Source: an uncultured Bacteroidales bacterium
GTDB taxonomy: Bacteria > Bacteroidota > Bacteroidia > Bacteroidales > UBA932
Direction of reading: 5' to 3'
Length of the DNA stretch: 14,246 nt
Assembly: GCA_902461985.1 (NCBI GenBank)
Contig: CABQAB010000019.1
Span: 1-14,246 of the forward strand
This document shows, one piece after another, positions 1-8,036 of this stretch. Position 1 is the stretch's first letter. The number at the start of each line of letters is the position of its first letter. Made by a program: the position numbers and the translations under genes. The notes under the pieces were generated by a model. It saw only the letters and a list, made by a program, of their open reading frames with translations, had not been told where the DNA came from and made no database searches.

Positions 1-70
1 CGCAAGGGGTCAGGGGAATCCGGTCCCCTGCGCTCCCTCGGGAGCTGTCACGAAGTGACTGAGGGGAGAG
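1..70. repeat. Nested-hairpin intergenic repeat
   Basis: No gene is visible here. The stretch is a chain of inverted repeats: CAGGGGA (11-17) with TCCCCTG (24-30), GCTCCC (32-37) with GGGAGC (40-45), and GTCAC (47-51) with GTGAC (55-59). CTCCCTC (33-39) can also pair imperfectly with GAGGGGAG (61-68) around the last of these. The dense folding, lack of an open frame and position next to a terminator fit a dispersed intergenic repeat of a kind common in Bacteroidales. Copy number cannot be judged from one window, and the element may extend left of base 1. Confidence 0.55.
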
Positions 71-80
71 GAAATATATA

Positions 81-120
81 ATGTTTTGGATGCAGTCTAC
101 ACTGCATCCAAAACATTTTT
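81..120. terminator. Strong bidirectional terminator hairpin overlapping the SDR stop codon
   Basis: A perfect 16-bp stem (81-96 with 101-116) closes a 4-base loop at 97-100. On the plus strand it is followed directly by TTTTC. On the minus strand it is followed by TATATATTTC, a weaker U-tract. It can therefore end minus-strand transcription of the dehydrogenase and plus-strand transcription entering from the left. The minus-strand stop codon TAG (99-97) sits in the loop, and the first arm of the stem encodes the last residues of the protein. Confidence 0.75.
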
Positions 121-993
121 CTTGATTACGGGGATATGCGCAATCCAGCTGACACAATGCTGAGGCAGGATGCCGCATACGGCCACGGCAAGCTTTGCGA
201 TGAAAGTGGGCACCAGTATGCGCCGGCCGTGGAACATGGCAGACAGAGCCTTGCGCACGAGGGTCTGCGGATAAATCATGACGCCTAAATTATGGGCGAG
301 TTTCCTGAGCGAAGGTTTCAGCTTGATCAAAGGTGTGTCCACAGCCGAAGGACAGACAGTCGTCACAGATATGCCCCAGTCCCTGAGTTCAGTCCAGATT
401 GCAGTTCCGAAAGCCTTCGAAAACGCCTTGGTGGCAGAATACATGGAAATAGTAGGATACGGCAGCCACGCAGCGAGAGACGACATTATGAGAATCCGTC
501 CGCACTCGCCTTTTCCGAGTTTCCCCGCCTTCCTGATCTTACGGCTGCCGGGTTTTGCTCCGGCGGCAATAGCCTCGGCTTTCCTCTGCTCCGACAAGGC
601 GACCGCCCGGGCCTTCATTTCAGAACCGAAAAGCCGGCACAGATGTGCTGTGGCAAGACAATGGACACCTACTATGAGGTCCATCTTAGCAGCGGAGATG
701 TTCTCTAATTTATTGAAAACCAGCATCCCGGCATTACTTATGAGAATGTCCACACGGTAGCCCTGCTCATGAGTCCAGTCGTAGAGCTGCTGCGAAGACT
801 CCGATTTGGAAAGGTCTGCGTAATATGGGACCGCATCCACTCCGTAATCGGCAGCCAGCATCCGGGCCACCGTCCTGTTATCCTCATCCCTATTGCTGAC
901 TACCAATATGTTGTAACCTTTTTCAGCCAGCTGGCGGGCATATTCCAGTCCCATTCCGGAGGAAGCCCCTGTAATCAGTGCGTATGATTTCAT
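97..993 (-). CDS. Short-chain dehydrogenase/reductase (SDR)
   Basis: A 298-residue NAD(P)-dependent oxidoreductase of the classical SDR superfamily; the substrate cannot be read from sequence. The Rossmann fold begins at residue 3. The cofactor motif TGASSGMG is at 8-15, the NAG motif at about 87-89, the catalytic serine at about 171-172, and the YSATK active-site motif at about 185-189 (Tyr185, Lys189). After Lys189 comes CPSAVDTP, the usual post-catalytic loop. An unusual Lys/Arg/Ala-rich insertion at about 128-163 lies just before the strand leading to the catalytic Ser. The C-terminus (about 255-298) is hydrophobic and may touch the membrane. I chose the start at 993 because it begins directly at the first Rossmann strand; the open frame runs on to 1113, but that part has no SDR similarity and contains the promoter. 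It is divergent from cysS. The family call is firm and the function open. Confidence 0.9.
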   Translation of the reverse strand: MKSYALITGASSGMGLEYARQLAEKGYNILVVSNRDEDNRTVARMLAADYGVDAVPYYADLSKSESSQQLYDWTHEQGYRVDILISNAGMLVFNKLENISAAKMDLIVGVHCLATAHLCRLFGSEMKARAVALSEQRKAEAIAAGAKPGSRKIRKAGKLGKGECGRILIMSSLAAWLPYPTISMYSATKAFSKAFGTAIWTELRDWGISVTTVCPSAVDTPLIKLKPSLRKLAHNLGVMIYPQTLVRKALSAMFHGRRILVPTFIAKLAVAVCGILPQHCVSWIAHIPVIKKNVLDAV

Positions 994-1017
994 ATTTAAT
1001 TTATGTGCAAAACACGG

Positions 1018-1048
1018 CAAAATTACGAAAAAATCGGGCGGCGGCAAC
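1018..1048 (-). promoter_or_regulatory. Bacteroidota-type promoter for the SDR gene
   Basis: On the minus strand TAATTTTG (1025-1018) matches the -7 consensus TAnnTTTG exactly. GTTG (1048-1045) sits 19 bases upstream as a partial -33 box. The start codon at 993 would have a leader of about 18 bases. The opposite strand has only a weak candidate for cysS, TATATTCG at 1069-1076. Confidence 0.55.
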
Positions 1049-1135
1049 ATTCTCTGCAATAAAATCGCTATATTCGCAGGATTTGCTGACATAGCAGATG
1101 AATCTGCCGGCAAGGAATCTGAAAATCAAAAAAAC

Positions 1136-2710
1136 ATGAGAGATTTATATATCACCGACACCCTTTCACGCAAAAAGGAACTGTTCAAGCCCGTACATCC
1201 CGGAAGAGTCGGGATTTATGTCTGCGGACCTACCGTCTACAGCGGCGCACACCTCGGGCATGCCAGACCGGGCATCACGTACGACACACTTGTCCGGCTG
1301 CTTATGCACTTGGGATATAAAGTCCGTTACGTCAGGAATATAACAGACGTAGGGCATCTTGTGGGCGATGCCGACGAAGGAGAGGACAAAATCTCAAAAA
1401 AGGCAAAATTAGAACAGCTGGAGCCTATGGAAGTGGTGCAGAAATACACCCTCGCCTACCACGAGGCCATGCGTTCGCTTAACGTCGCCCCGCCATCAAT
1501 CGAACCGCGCGCATCCGCACATATCATTGAGCAGGAAGAACTTGTGAAGAAAATCTTAGACTCGGGCTATGCATACGAAAGCAACGGTTCGGTCTATTTC
1601 GATGTGGTCAAATACAACCGCGACCACCACTACGGAGTGCTCTCGGGGAGGACTTTGGACGACACGCTCGAAGGCACGCGCAACCTTGACGGCCAGGACG
1701 ACAAAAGGGCCGCCTACGATTTTGCCTTGTGGAAAAAAGCCGCTCCCGAGCACCTCATGAAATGGCCTTCACCCTGGAGCGAAGGCTTCCCGGGCTGGCA
1801 TCTCGAATGTTCAGTCATGAGCGAGAAATACCTCGGGAAGGAATTTGACATACATGGAGGAGGAATGGACCTGACCTTCCCGCATCACGAATGTGAAATA
1901 GCCCAGAACACCGCCGCAAGAGGCAATTCAGGAGTGAGGTACTGGATGCACAACAACATGATAACCATCAACGGCAAGAAGATGGGCAAGTCATTGGGCA
2001 ACTTCATAACCCTCGACGAGATGTTCAGCGGCAGCCATCCTCTGTTGGAACAGGCATACAGCCCGATGACAGTGCGTTTCTTCATACTCCAGGCCCATTA
2101 CCGCAGTACCCTTGACTTCAGCAACGAAGCCCTGCAGGCAGCCGAGAAGGGGCTGAAGAGAGTTATGCAGGCATATAAAGACCTCTCAGCCCTCTGCAAG
2201 GCAGCCGGAATAGAAGGAGAAGTCAAAGGCGAGAACGGACACGAGGCTTCCGCCCTTTCATACGGGGAATTCATCACAGACGTAGTTCCGGACAGATTCG
2301 AAGACGGATGTTCCGCAGCCATAGCCGGACTCAGGGAAGATGTCTACACCGCACTCTGCGATGATTTGAACACCTCAGTCGCCCTTTCAGGTATTTTTGA
2401 GGCCGTAAAACTCATAAACTCGGCCAAAACCTCGAAAAATGCGGCCCTCGCCCCTGCCGACCTCAAGGCATTGCTCAGACTCTTCGACGACATAGTTTTC
2501 GGAGTATTGGGACTCAAGGACGAAAATTCGGCCGAAAGCGGCAAATCCAGGACAGTGATTGACGGGCTCATGGAAATGGTCCTGGACGAGAGGAAAGCCG
2601 CAAAAGAAGCTAAGGACTGGGCTGCGAGCGACAGAATCAGGGACAGGCTCAAAGCTCTCGGAATAGCCGTGAAAGACGGCAAGGAAGGCACCGAATGGTC
2701 ATTTGAATAA
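1136..2710 (+). CDS. cysS: Cysteinyl-tRNA synthetase
   Basis: A 524-residue class I aminoacyl-tRNA synthetase that charges tRNA-Cys with cysteine in the cytoplasm. The Rossmann catalytic domain opens with [19 protein letters not shown]; the HIGH-type signature HLGHA is at 39-43. The second signature, KMGKS, is at 282-286. The zinc site that selects the cysteine thiol is complete: Cys30, Cys225, His250 and Glu254, in the FPHHECE context. The C-terminal helical half (from about 310) carries the DALR-type anticodon-binding region and ends with the usual basic tail. The length is slightly above the common 460-500 because of a longer helical segment around 350-390. The start at 1136 is the first ATG and gives the expected N-terminus. 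A dispersed repeat lies 5 bases past the stop, then xth follows in the same direction. Confidence 0.97.
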   Translation: MRDLYITDTLSRKKELFKPVHPGRVGIYVCGPTVYSGAHLGHARPGITYDTLVRLLMHLGYKVRYVRNITDVGHLVGDADEGEDKISKKAKLEQLEPMEVVQKYTLAYHEAMRSLNVAPPSIEPRASAHIIEQEELVKKILDSGYAYESNGSVYFDVVKYNRDHHYGVLSGRTLDDTLEGTRNLDGQDDKRAAYDFALWKKAAPEHLMKWPSPWSEGFPGWHLECSVMSEKYLGKEFDIHGGGMDLTFPHHECEIAQNTAARGNSGVRYWMHNNMITINGKKMGKSLGNFITLDEMFSGSHPLLEQAYSPMTVRFFILQAHYRSTLDFSNEALQAAEKGLKRVMQAYKDLSALCKAAGIEGEVKGENGHEASALSYGEFITDVVPDRFEDGCSAAIAGLREDVYTALCDDLNTSVALSGIFEAVKLINSAKTSKNAALAPADLKALLRLFDDIVFGVLGLKDENSAESGKSRTVIDGLMEMVLDERKAAKEAKDWAASDRIRDRLKALGIAVKDGKEGTEWSFE

Positions 2711-2715
2711 GAAGA

Positions 2716-2747
2716 ATGTCATCTTGAGCGCAGTCGAAAGATCTAAA
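2716..2747 (+). repeat. Short TGTCATCTTGA...AGATCT repeat downstream of cysS
   Basis: Shares ATGTCATCTTGAGCG and AGTCGAAAGATCTAAA with the copy at 14073-14118 downstream of miaB; that copy holds 15 extra bases in the middle where this one has a single C. The arms ATCTT (2721-2725) and AAGAT (2738-2742) form an outer stem. It starts 5 bases after the cysS stop and ends 9 bases before the xth ATG. Related, more diverged copies lie at 8444-8487 and 8510-8546. Confidence 0.7.
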
Positions 2748-2756
2748 GCAAAGATT

Positions 2757-3587
2757 ATGACAAAATTCGTTTCTTGGAACGTGAACGGACTAAGGGCCGT
2801 ATGCGGAAAAGGCTTTGCCGACAGTTTCACCGGCTTCGATGCCGATTATGTCTGCCTGCAGGAGACCAAACTGCAGGAGGGACAGATTGACCTCGAATTT
2901 CCCGGCTACACCAGTTACTGGAACTATGCCGAGAAAAAAGGCTATTCCGGGGTTGCCGTCTACACCAGACACCGGCCTCTCGCCGTGCATTACGGAATCG
3001 GGAAAGACGAACATGATAAAGAAGGCAGGGTACTTACCATCGAGGCGGAGGATTTCTACCTCGTCTGCTGCTACACCCCCAATTCGCAGAACCCGGAAAA
3101 GGACGGGGACCTGCCTAAAAGATTAGGCTACAGAATGGAATGGGAAGATGCCTTCAGAGAATACGTCAAAGGATTGAGAGACAAGGGATTATCATCCATG
3201 GCAGACGGATATGTCCGGACTTCGGAAGTTGCCGGAGGACCCAAGGGAGTGATAATCTGCGGAGACCTCAACGTAGCCCACAAGGAAATAGACCTCAAGA
3301 ACCCGAAGACCAACACGAAGTCGGCCGGATTCACACCGCAGGAAAGGGAGAAAATGACCGCATTGCTGGACAGCGGATTCACGGACACCTACCGCCACTT
3401 CAATCCGGACAAGACCGATGCCTATTCCTGGTGGTCCTACCGCATGAACGCAAGAGCACGGAACGTAGGTTGGCGTATTGATTACTTTCTCACTTCCGCC
3501 GACTTGGACTCACGACTTGCCGGGGCCGGCATCCTCACCGACATCATGGGTTCGGATCATTGCCCCGTCACACTGGAAATAGACTGA
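2757..3587 (+). CDS. xth: Exodeoxyribonuclease III (AP endonuclease family 1)
   Basis: A 276-residue Mg-dependent nuclease of the ExoIII/APE1 family, which cleaves 5' to abasic sites and trims 3' ends in base excision repair. The visible motifs are in family order: SWNVNGLRA at 6-14 (Asn8 binding), LQETK at 34-38 (metal ligand Glu36), CYTPNS at 105-110, GDLNVAHKEIDL at 169-180 (catalytic Asp170 and Asn172), WRIDYFLTS near 239, and the terminal SDHCPV (Asp267, His268). A stretch of about 20 residues at 144-163, just before the GDLN motif, looks like an insertion relative to the usual 250-255-residue proteins. I chose the ATG at 2757; the frame is open back to 2703, but that extension overlaps the cysS end and translates the dispersed repeat, so it is not protein. 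Probably co-transcribed with cysS. The next gene is convergent, 29 bases away. Confidence 0.95.
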   Translation: MTKFVSWNVNGLRAVCGKGFADSFTGFDADYVCLQETKLQEGQIDLEFPGYTSYWNYAEKKGYSGVAVYTRHRPLAVHYGIGKDEHDKEGRVLTIEAEDFYLVCCYTPNSQNPEKDGDLPKRLGYRMEWEDAFREYVKGLRDKGLSSMADGYVRTSEVAGGPKGVIICGDLNVAHKEIDLKNPKTNTKSAGFTPQEREKMTALLDSGFTDTYRHFNPDKTDAYSWWSYRMNARARNVGWRIDYFLTSADLDSRLAGAGILTDIMGSDHCPVTLEID

Positions 3588-3616
3588 GACGGTGTGCCAT
3601 GATGGCAACAGCCGCA

Positions 3617-4429
3617 TTATTTGGTGATGACTCTCGGACTGCCGGTCCATTCTATGTCGGATGAGCCGGTGGTCTTGTATTTAAGGGTACCGCTCACATT
3701 GACTTTCACATCGGAAGCCCCGCTCAAATCGGCATCCACATCCACGACAGCCAGATCTTCCGCATCCACATCGGAACTGCCGGATACACTCACCTTCATT
3801 GTCCTGGCCTGCCCGGAAAGCTTGACTTCGGATGCTCCTGAACATTTCACGTCGACAGAGTTCACTTCTATCTGCTTCAACTCTATTTCAGATGCTCCGG
3901 AAGCCTTTATATCCACATCCGACCACTTTCCCGAAAGATTTTCCAAATCCGATGCACCGTAAATGTTCAGATGCAGGCTTTTGCCGGTAAAATGCCCTTT
4001 CGCGCTCAGATCATTGGCTCCTCCCATCTCTATATTGCTGATATTCTGAGTGTAGACCTCCACAACCGCTTCAGGCCTCTCCATGACTGCAAGTGTCTTG
4101 ACTGCCTTGTCACCGGCATTGAGCTTCAGCGTATTGCCTATTTTCTCGATTTTGAACACATCGACATCCGCCTTGCGCCTTACATACACGACAACCCTCT
4201 CGTCCTTGCTCTGAATCAGCCTCACGTCGATTTCCCCTGTCAGGCGGTTCTTGTAGATTTTGGACGATTCCGACTTGACTACGATGGAGCGCACACCGGA
4301 AAAGGCATATTCCTGACGGTATTCATGTTTTTTCAGAGACTTGTCACGTCTGCCGGCAAGACAGTCCGGCTCCGGCACAAACACTGCGGCGATCATAACC
4401 GCCGCAATCAATTTCAAATACTTTTTCAT
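3617..4429 (-). CDS. Exported DUF2807 (head GIN domain) beta-helix protein
   Basis: A 270-residue protein with a Sec signal peptide (MKKYLKLIAAVMIAAVFVP, probable cleavage near CLA-G at 25-26). The mature part fits DUF2807, the putative autotransporter-adhesin or head GIN domain common in Bacteroidota, thought to form a right-handed parallel beta-helix in the periplasm or on the surface; its function is unknown. The repeat is easy to see: GAND, GASD, GASE, GASE, GSSD, GASD and GSSD at about 137, 158, 178, 198, 217, 237 and 255, roughly every 20 residues, as expected for helix turns. A lysine/charge-rich stretch follows the signal. The Cys at 23 is not in a proper lipobox. I chose the start at 4429 because it gives a clean signal peptide; an in-frame ATG at 4456 would add nine residues before it. 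Divergent from the HdeD-like gene across 100 bases. Confidence 0.85.
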   Translation of the reverse strand: MKKYLKLIAAVMIAAVFVPEPDCLAGRRDKSLKKHEYRQEYAFSGVRSIVVKSESSKIYKNRLTGEIDVRLIQSKDERVVVYVRRKADVDVFKIEKIGNTLKLNAGDKAVKTLAVMERPEAVVEVYTQNISNIEMGGANDLSAKGHFTGKSLHLNIYGASDLENLSGKWSDVDIKASGASEIELKQIEVNSVDVKCSGASEVKLSGQARTMKVSVSGSSDVDAEDLAVVDVDADLSGASDVKVNVSGTLKYKTTGSSDIEWTGSPRVITK

Positions 4430-4529
4430 ATCCACATAATATAGTAAGGCTGCCACTACTGCAAAAATCGCACAAAAGCCGGTTCAATGGAATAATATTT
4501 GCCAAATCAGTCCGGTTGGATTAAAAAGT

Positions 4530-5174
4530 ATGGCAGCAGTGCCAGCATACAGAATTATGAGAAAATTTACACCGAACACAAAAACAAGGGCAGCGAAATC
4601 CGTCAGAAGCTGGTGGATGTTCATGGTTGCCGGAATACTCAGTCTCGCAGCAGGGATTGCCGTATTCTGTTTTCCTGAAGGCAGTTATATGGCCTTAAGC
4701 CTGAGTATAGGTATACTTATGCTGATTGTCGGCATCACTGAACTCGTTGCGGCAGTCAGCAGCCGGAACTGGTTCATGACCCGAAGCTACAACATCATCG
4801 GAGGCGTTCTGGACACCATAACAGGTCTTATCCTGTGCATCTGGCCGTCCGTCACAATGGCAGTCCTGCCGGTCTTTCTCGGACTGTGGCTCATGTACCA
4901 CAGCTTCATGATTATCCATTTTTCGACTGACATGCGCATATTCGGGATTCCCGGCGCGTTCTGGACGTCAATCGGAGGAATACTTCTTCTGCTGTTCTCG
5001 ATTCCGGTCATTTTCCGCCCATTCTCAATCGGAAGCCGCGTGATAATCATCCTCGCCGGGACGGGCCTGCTGATTCTCGGGACGGCGCTCATAGCAGGTT
5101 CTCTGAAAATCAGGAAACTCCACCTCTATATCGAAGAATTGAAGGAAGAAAGTTCAATGGTAGAGGAGCAGTAA
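4530..5174 (+). CDS. HdeD/DUF308 family membrane protein
   Basis: A 214-residue integral membrane protein. After a short basic N-terminus come six hydrophobic segments at about 30-48, 52-72, 85-105, 108-126, 140-160 and 165-188, then a charged cytoplasmic tail (RKLHLYIEELKEE). This is the two-times-three-helix layout of DUF308/HdeD; HdeD itself is tied to acid resistance in E. coli, but most members have no known role. Repeated Gly-rich segments (IGILMLIVGITEL, IGGVLDTITG, IGGILLLLFS) match the family. The start at 4530 follows an A/T-rich run (ATTAAAAAGT); the ATG at 4557 (205 residues) is a real alternative. The upstream AATATTTG (4494-4501) is one mismatch from a -7 box but lacks a -33 partner. 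The stop is 5 bases from the convergent tcdA stop, with no terminator visible. Confidence 0.85.
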   Translation: MAAVPAYRIMRKFTPNTKTRAAKSVRSWWMFMVAGILSLAAGIAVFCFPEGSYMALSLSIGILMLIVGITELVAAVSSRNWFMTRSYNIIGGVLDTITGLILCIWPSVTMAVLPVFLGLWLMYHSFMIIHFSTDMRIFGIPGAFWTSIGGILLLLFSIPVIFRPFSIGSRVIIILAGTGLLILGTALIAGSLKIRKLHLYIEELKEESSMVEEQ

Positions 5175-5179
5175 TCCAC

Positions 5180-5923
5180 CTATCCCAAAACCTTTCTGTA
5201 GACATCGCCTATAAGCAGTCCGCAGAGAGTCATACCGAAAATAGCCGTGACATGCGCCAACGAGCCGTTTGTCACGGCTTTTTTGAATAGCACATCCTCC
5301 GGTTCCGCAGGCTCTCCACGATTGGGAAGGACTTCGTCATCATAGACGCAGAGAAACTTCTGCGCGGGAAAAGTGCCGCTGCGCTTCATTTTCTTGCGCA
5401 GGGCCGCGCCGAGGGGGCAACCGCGCACATTCCAGAATTCAGCCACACGCACATTCAGCGGATTGATTTTCAATGCTGCGCCGAGAGAGCAATAGAAAGT
5501 CGCGGAAGATGCCGAAGCATTCAGAATCATCTGCACCTTGTCCTTGAGCGAATCCACGGCGTCAATCACATAATCATACGCATCCAGATCAAATTCTGAG
5601 GCGGTTTCGGCAGAATATATTTTCTGCAGGGCCGTTATTTCTGCTTCTGGATTGATTTCCAAAAGCCTCTTTTTCATAGCCTCCACCTTCACCTCGCCCA
5701 CAGTACCCACAGTCGCCATAAGCTGACGGTTCACATTGGTCATGCTCACACAGTCGGCATCCACAATAGTAAGTCTGCGCACTCCGCTGCGCACAAGTCC
5801 TTCGGCACACCAGCTGCCCACTCCCCCGACTCCGAAAAGAATGACGGACACCTCCGAAAGAGCCTTCATCACGTCAGCCCCCAAGAGAAGTTCCGCCCTG
5901 TTGAATATATCTCCCGTTCCCAT
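5180..5923 (-). CDS. tcdA: tRNA threonylcarbamoyladenosine dehydratase (TcdA/CsdL)
   Basis: A 247-residue E1-like/ThiF-fold enzyme that uses ATP to dehydrate t6A37 of ANN-decoding tRNAs into the cyclic form ct6A. The N-terminus (FNRAELLLG) is followed by the nucleotide-binding GVGGVG at 31-36, the DADCVSMTNVNRQ segment at 55-67 (conserved Asp and the N-x-N-R-Q motif), and DAVDSL at 121-126, all in the expected places. No CxxC zinc pair is present, as is usual for the TcdA branch rather than MoeB/ThiF. The AEFW...GCPLGAALRKKMK stretch is typical of TcdA. I chose the start at 5923, 7 bases after the transporter stop; a longer in-frame start at 5947 would overlap the transporter and add eight residues. 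It is the last gene of the lysR-transporter-tcdA set, but no functional link to the first two is known. Confidence 0.92.
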   Translation of the reverse strand: MGTGDIFNRAELLLGADVMKALSEVSVILFGVGGVGSWCAEGLVRSGVRRLTIVDADCVSMTNVNRQLMATVGTVGEVKVEAMKKRLLEINPEAEITALQKIYSAETASEFDLDAYDYVIDAVDSLKDKVQMILNASASSATFYCSLGAALKINPLNVRVAEFWNVRGCPLGAALRKKMKRSGTFPAQKFLCVYDDEVLPNRGEPAEPEDVLFKKAVTNGSLAHVTAIFGMTLCGLLIGDVYRKVLG

Positions 5924-5930
5924 ATCAAAG

Positions 5931-7112
5931 TCAAGCCAAGAGCACAAGCACCTGTGCCGCTATGATTCTGAGAAACATGGACAGAGGATAGACCGTGGAA
6001 TATGCCACCGCAGCCTCATCGCTTTCGCAAATAGAATTGCTGTAGGCAAGTGCGGGCGGGTCTGTAGTGGCTCCGGAAATCATGCCTATCAACGAAAAGT
6101 AGTTTACATGGAGCACCAGTCTTGCAAACACGGCCACGACTATAATCGGCAGAGTGGAAATGATGAAAGCATAGAGTATCCACCAATATCCCCCGTTCAT
6201 GATGGTCTGTATGAATCCGTTTCCCGCACTGATTCCGACAGAAGCGATGAAAAGACAGATGCCCACCTGACGCATCATCATATTTGCAGAAGGAGAGATG
6301 CTCGTACGGAGCCCCACTTTGTCGCTGAAGGAGGAAATAAGTATGGAAACGATGAGCGGACCGCCTGCAAGACCGAGTTTGACCGGCACCGACATTCCCG
6401 GAAGGAAAATCGGAATGGAGCCGAGAAGCACACCTAACATGATGCCGAGAAACACAGGTCCGACATCGGGTGACTCGATTTTACGGGCCTTTTCCGCCTT
6501 GGCTTCATGGTCAATCTGCACTGTCTGGCGCTGTTCCTTTTTCAAGTCAATCTTGAAAACCGCTCTCAGGAAGATTATGCTCAGCATGATTCCGAGCACA
6601 CCCATAGGATATGCCACAGCGTAGCCGCAGGCAAATAGAGAATTGCTATCCCCGTTGTTCAAGTCCGAAAATGTCTGCTGGGCTGCCCCCAAGCCTGGAG
6701 TGTTGGTAACGGAACCGTAGAGCACACCGGTCATTGCATTCAGGTCCTCCCCCGTGATCACATGAATCAGGTAGGCTGTGAGAGTACCTATCAGTATGAT
6801 TCCCGTAGCTAAAAGATTGAGAGTGACCCCTCCTTTCTTGAATGAAGAGAAAAAATGCGGACCGACCTCCAGGCCAATCGAATAGACAAAAAGAATCAGA
6901 CCAAATTCCTTGACGAAATGAGAAGTGGTCTCATCGAGAGTAAAGCCTAACTGACCGAGCAGAATCCCGAGGAACAGAATCCATGTGACTCCCAGTTTGA
7001 CACCTTTGATCCTGATGCGGTCACAAAGCAGACCCGCCGTAATGGTGAGGGCGATTAAGATGATTGAATGTGCCACGCCCTGCCCTGACACAAGATTGTT
7101 AAGCCATTCCAT
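5931..7112 (-). CDS. AspT/YidE/YbjL-family transporter lacking RCK_C domains
   Basis: A 393-residue integral membrane protein, probably an anion or amino-acid/carboxylate exchanger; the substrate is unknown. It is an internal duplication, with two hydrophobic halves of about five helices each (about 12-182 and 216-392). Each half carries the family signature: GSVTNTPGLGAA at 133-144 and SGATTDPPALAYS at 346-358. YidE, YbjL and AspT are usually 540-560 residues because two RCK_C (TrkA_C) domains sit in the loop between the halves. Here that loop is only about 35 charged residues (181-215, KKEQRQ...KARKIESPD), so the regulatory domains are absent. The first helix, loop and signatures are intact, so this looks like a compact version rather than a broken gene. 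Its ATG lies inside the end of the upstream lysR gene (14-base overlap), suggesting translational coupling. tcdA follows after 7 bases. Confidence 0.88.
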   Translation of the reverse strand: MEWLNNLVSGQGVAHSIILIALTITAGLLCDRIRIKGVKLGVTWILFLGILLGQLGFTLDETTSHFVKEFGLILFVYSIGLEVGPHFFSSFKKGGVTLNLLATGIILIGTLTAYLIHVITGEDLNAMTGVLYGSVTNTPGLGAAQQTFSDLNNGDSNSLFACGYAVAYPMGVLGIMLSIIFLRAVFKIDLKKEQRQTVQIDHEAKAEKARKIESPDVGPVFLGIMLGVLLGSIPIFLPGMSVPVKLGLAGGPLIVSILISSFSDKVGLRTSISPSANMMMRQVGICLFIASVGISAGNGFIQTIMNGGYWWILYAFIISTLPIIVVAVFARLVLHVNYFSLIGMISGATTDPPALAYSNSICESDEAAVAYSTVYPLSMFLRIIAAQVLVLLA

Positions 7113-7995
7113 ACTTCTTTACAATGTCATTTTCACAGAGAATCCTCAGGAACTCCTCCGCCGATTTTTTACGGTATGAACCTTTGAGCAGATGATATGA
7201 ACCTATGATTCTGTTGTCCGCCGCATTGAGCGGTATGCTTTTGAATATGTTCTGTTCCTGCACCGCCCCGGTGGAGATGACTGTCACGAAATTGCTGTTC
7301 CCGACCAGGCGCATTATAGGCATTATAAGATTGAATTCCACTTCCGGATGCAAATGGAAGCCTTTTTCCTTGCAGAGACTGTCCAGCACGATTCTCGCCT
7401 GCATACCCTTGGACGGCAATGCAAGTTTGTAATTCTGCAGATCCTCCACATTGACAGACTCCAAAGATGCTAAAGGATTGTCCTTGGAAACCACGACAGA
7501 GAGCGAATCCTCGAAAATCACATGGGACTCAATCATGGGATAAGTCGCCGAAGGCTTGTAGGACAGCACAAAGTCCAGTTCATGGGCGACAAGCATTTCC
7601 ATCAGCTCCGGAAGGGTCTTGTAATGGATGCTCATGGTGACTCCGGGATAGAGTGCGTTGAATCTGCGGATTGCCTCCACAAGCAGAAGGGAAAAGGAAT
7701 GTGTAAGTCCTATTCTCAACTGTCCGCATCTCAGATTGTTCAGATCATGTATACGGCTCACACAGTTTTCTGCCTGGTGCAGGGTCTCCATCGCATAGGG
7801 CAGCAGCTGCTCCCCCGCCTCGGTAATTGTCACTCCATGGCTGTTTCTGGAAAAAAGTTCCATGCCGAGGAAATCTTCCAGCTGCCTGATCGTCGCCGAC
7901 AGAGTGCTCTGGGTGATGCAGAGCTCGTTCGCCGCCGAGGAGAAGTTCAAGGTCGAAGCGAGTTTGACAAAAGCCTGTAAATGTCTAAGTTCCAT
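7099..7995 (-). CDS. LysR-type transcriptional regulator
   Basis: A 298-residue LTTR. The N-terminal winged helix-turn-helix is plain: MELRHLQAFVKLA, then NFSSAANELCITQSTLSATI at about 17-36, then the linker helix LEDFLGMELFSR, and TEAGEQLLPYA at about 59-69. The C-terminal half (about 92-295) fits the two-lobed periplasmic-binding-protein-like effector domain. The five cysteines are not arranged as the OxyR redox pair, so I do not call it OxyR; the effector is unknown. The start at 7995 gives the canonical N-terminus. The gene has a good promoter just upstream and ends 14 bases inside the transporter gene. It is therefore first in the operon, on the same strand as its likely target, instead of the more usual divergent arrangement. 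Control of the transporter, together with autoregulation, is inferred from position only. Confidence 0.92.
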   Translation of the reverse strand: MELRHLQAFVKLASTLNFSSAANELCITQSTLSATIRQLEDFLGMELFSRNSHGVTITEAGEQLLPYAMETLHQAENCVSRIHDLNNLRCGQLRIGLTHSFSLLLVEAIRRFNALYPGVTMSIHYKTLPELMEMLVAHELDFVLSYKPSATYPMIESHVIFEDSLSVVVSKDNPLASLESVNVEDLQNYKLALPSKGMQARIVLDSLCKEKGFHLHPEVEFNLIMPIMRLVGNSNFVTVISTGAVQEQNIFKSIPLNAADNRIIGSYHLLKGSYRKKSAEEFLRILCENDIVKKYGMA

Positions 7996-8036
7996 AGAAT
8001 TATATTTCTTATCAAAACAATGGTTCCAAAACCGTG

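Noticed and set aside
2703..2756. N-terminal extension of exodeoxyribonuclease III
   Set aside because: It overlaps the cysS stop and is a translation of the dispersed repeat; the family N-terminus begins exactly at the ATG at 2757.
3595..3607. Palindrome TGCCAT-G-ATGGCA between the convergent xth and DUF2807 genes
   Set aside because: The one-base centre cannot form a stable RNA loop and no T-run follows on either strand, so I do not call a terminator.
4430..4529. Promoters in the DUF2807/HdeD divergent gap
   Set aside because: GATTTTTG on the minus strand and AATATTTG on the plus strand each miss the -7 consensus by one base, and neither has a -33 partner at the right distance.
7099..7995. 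Calling the LysR-type regulator OxyR
   Set aside because: Its cysteines do not sit in the OxyR redox-pair arrangement, and the neighbours are not peroxide-defence genes.
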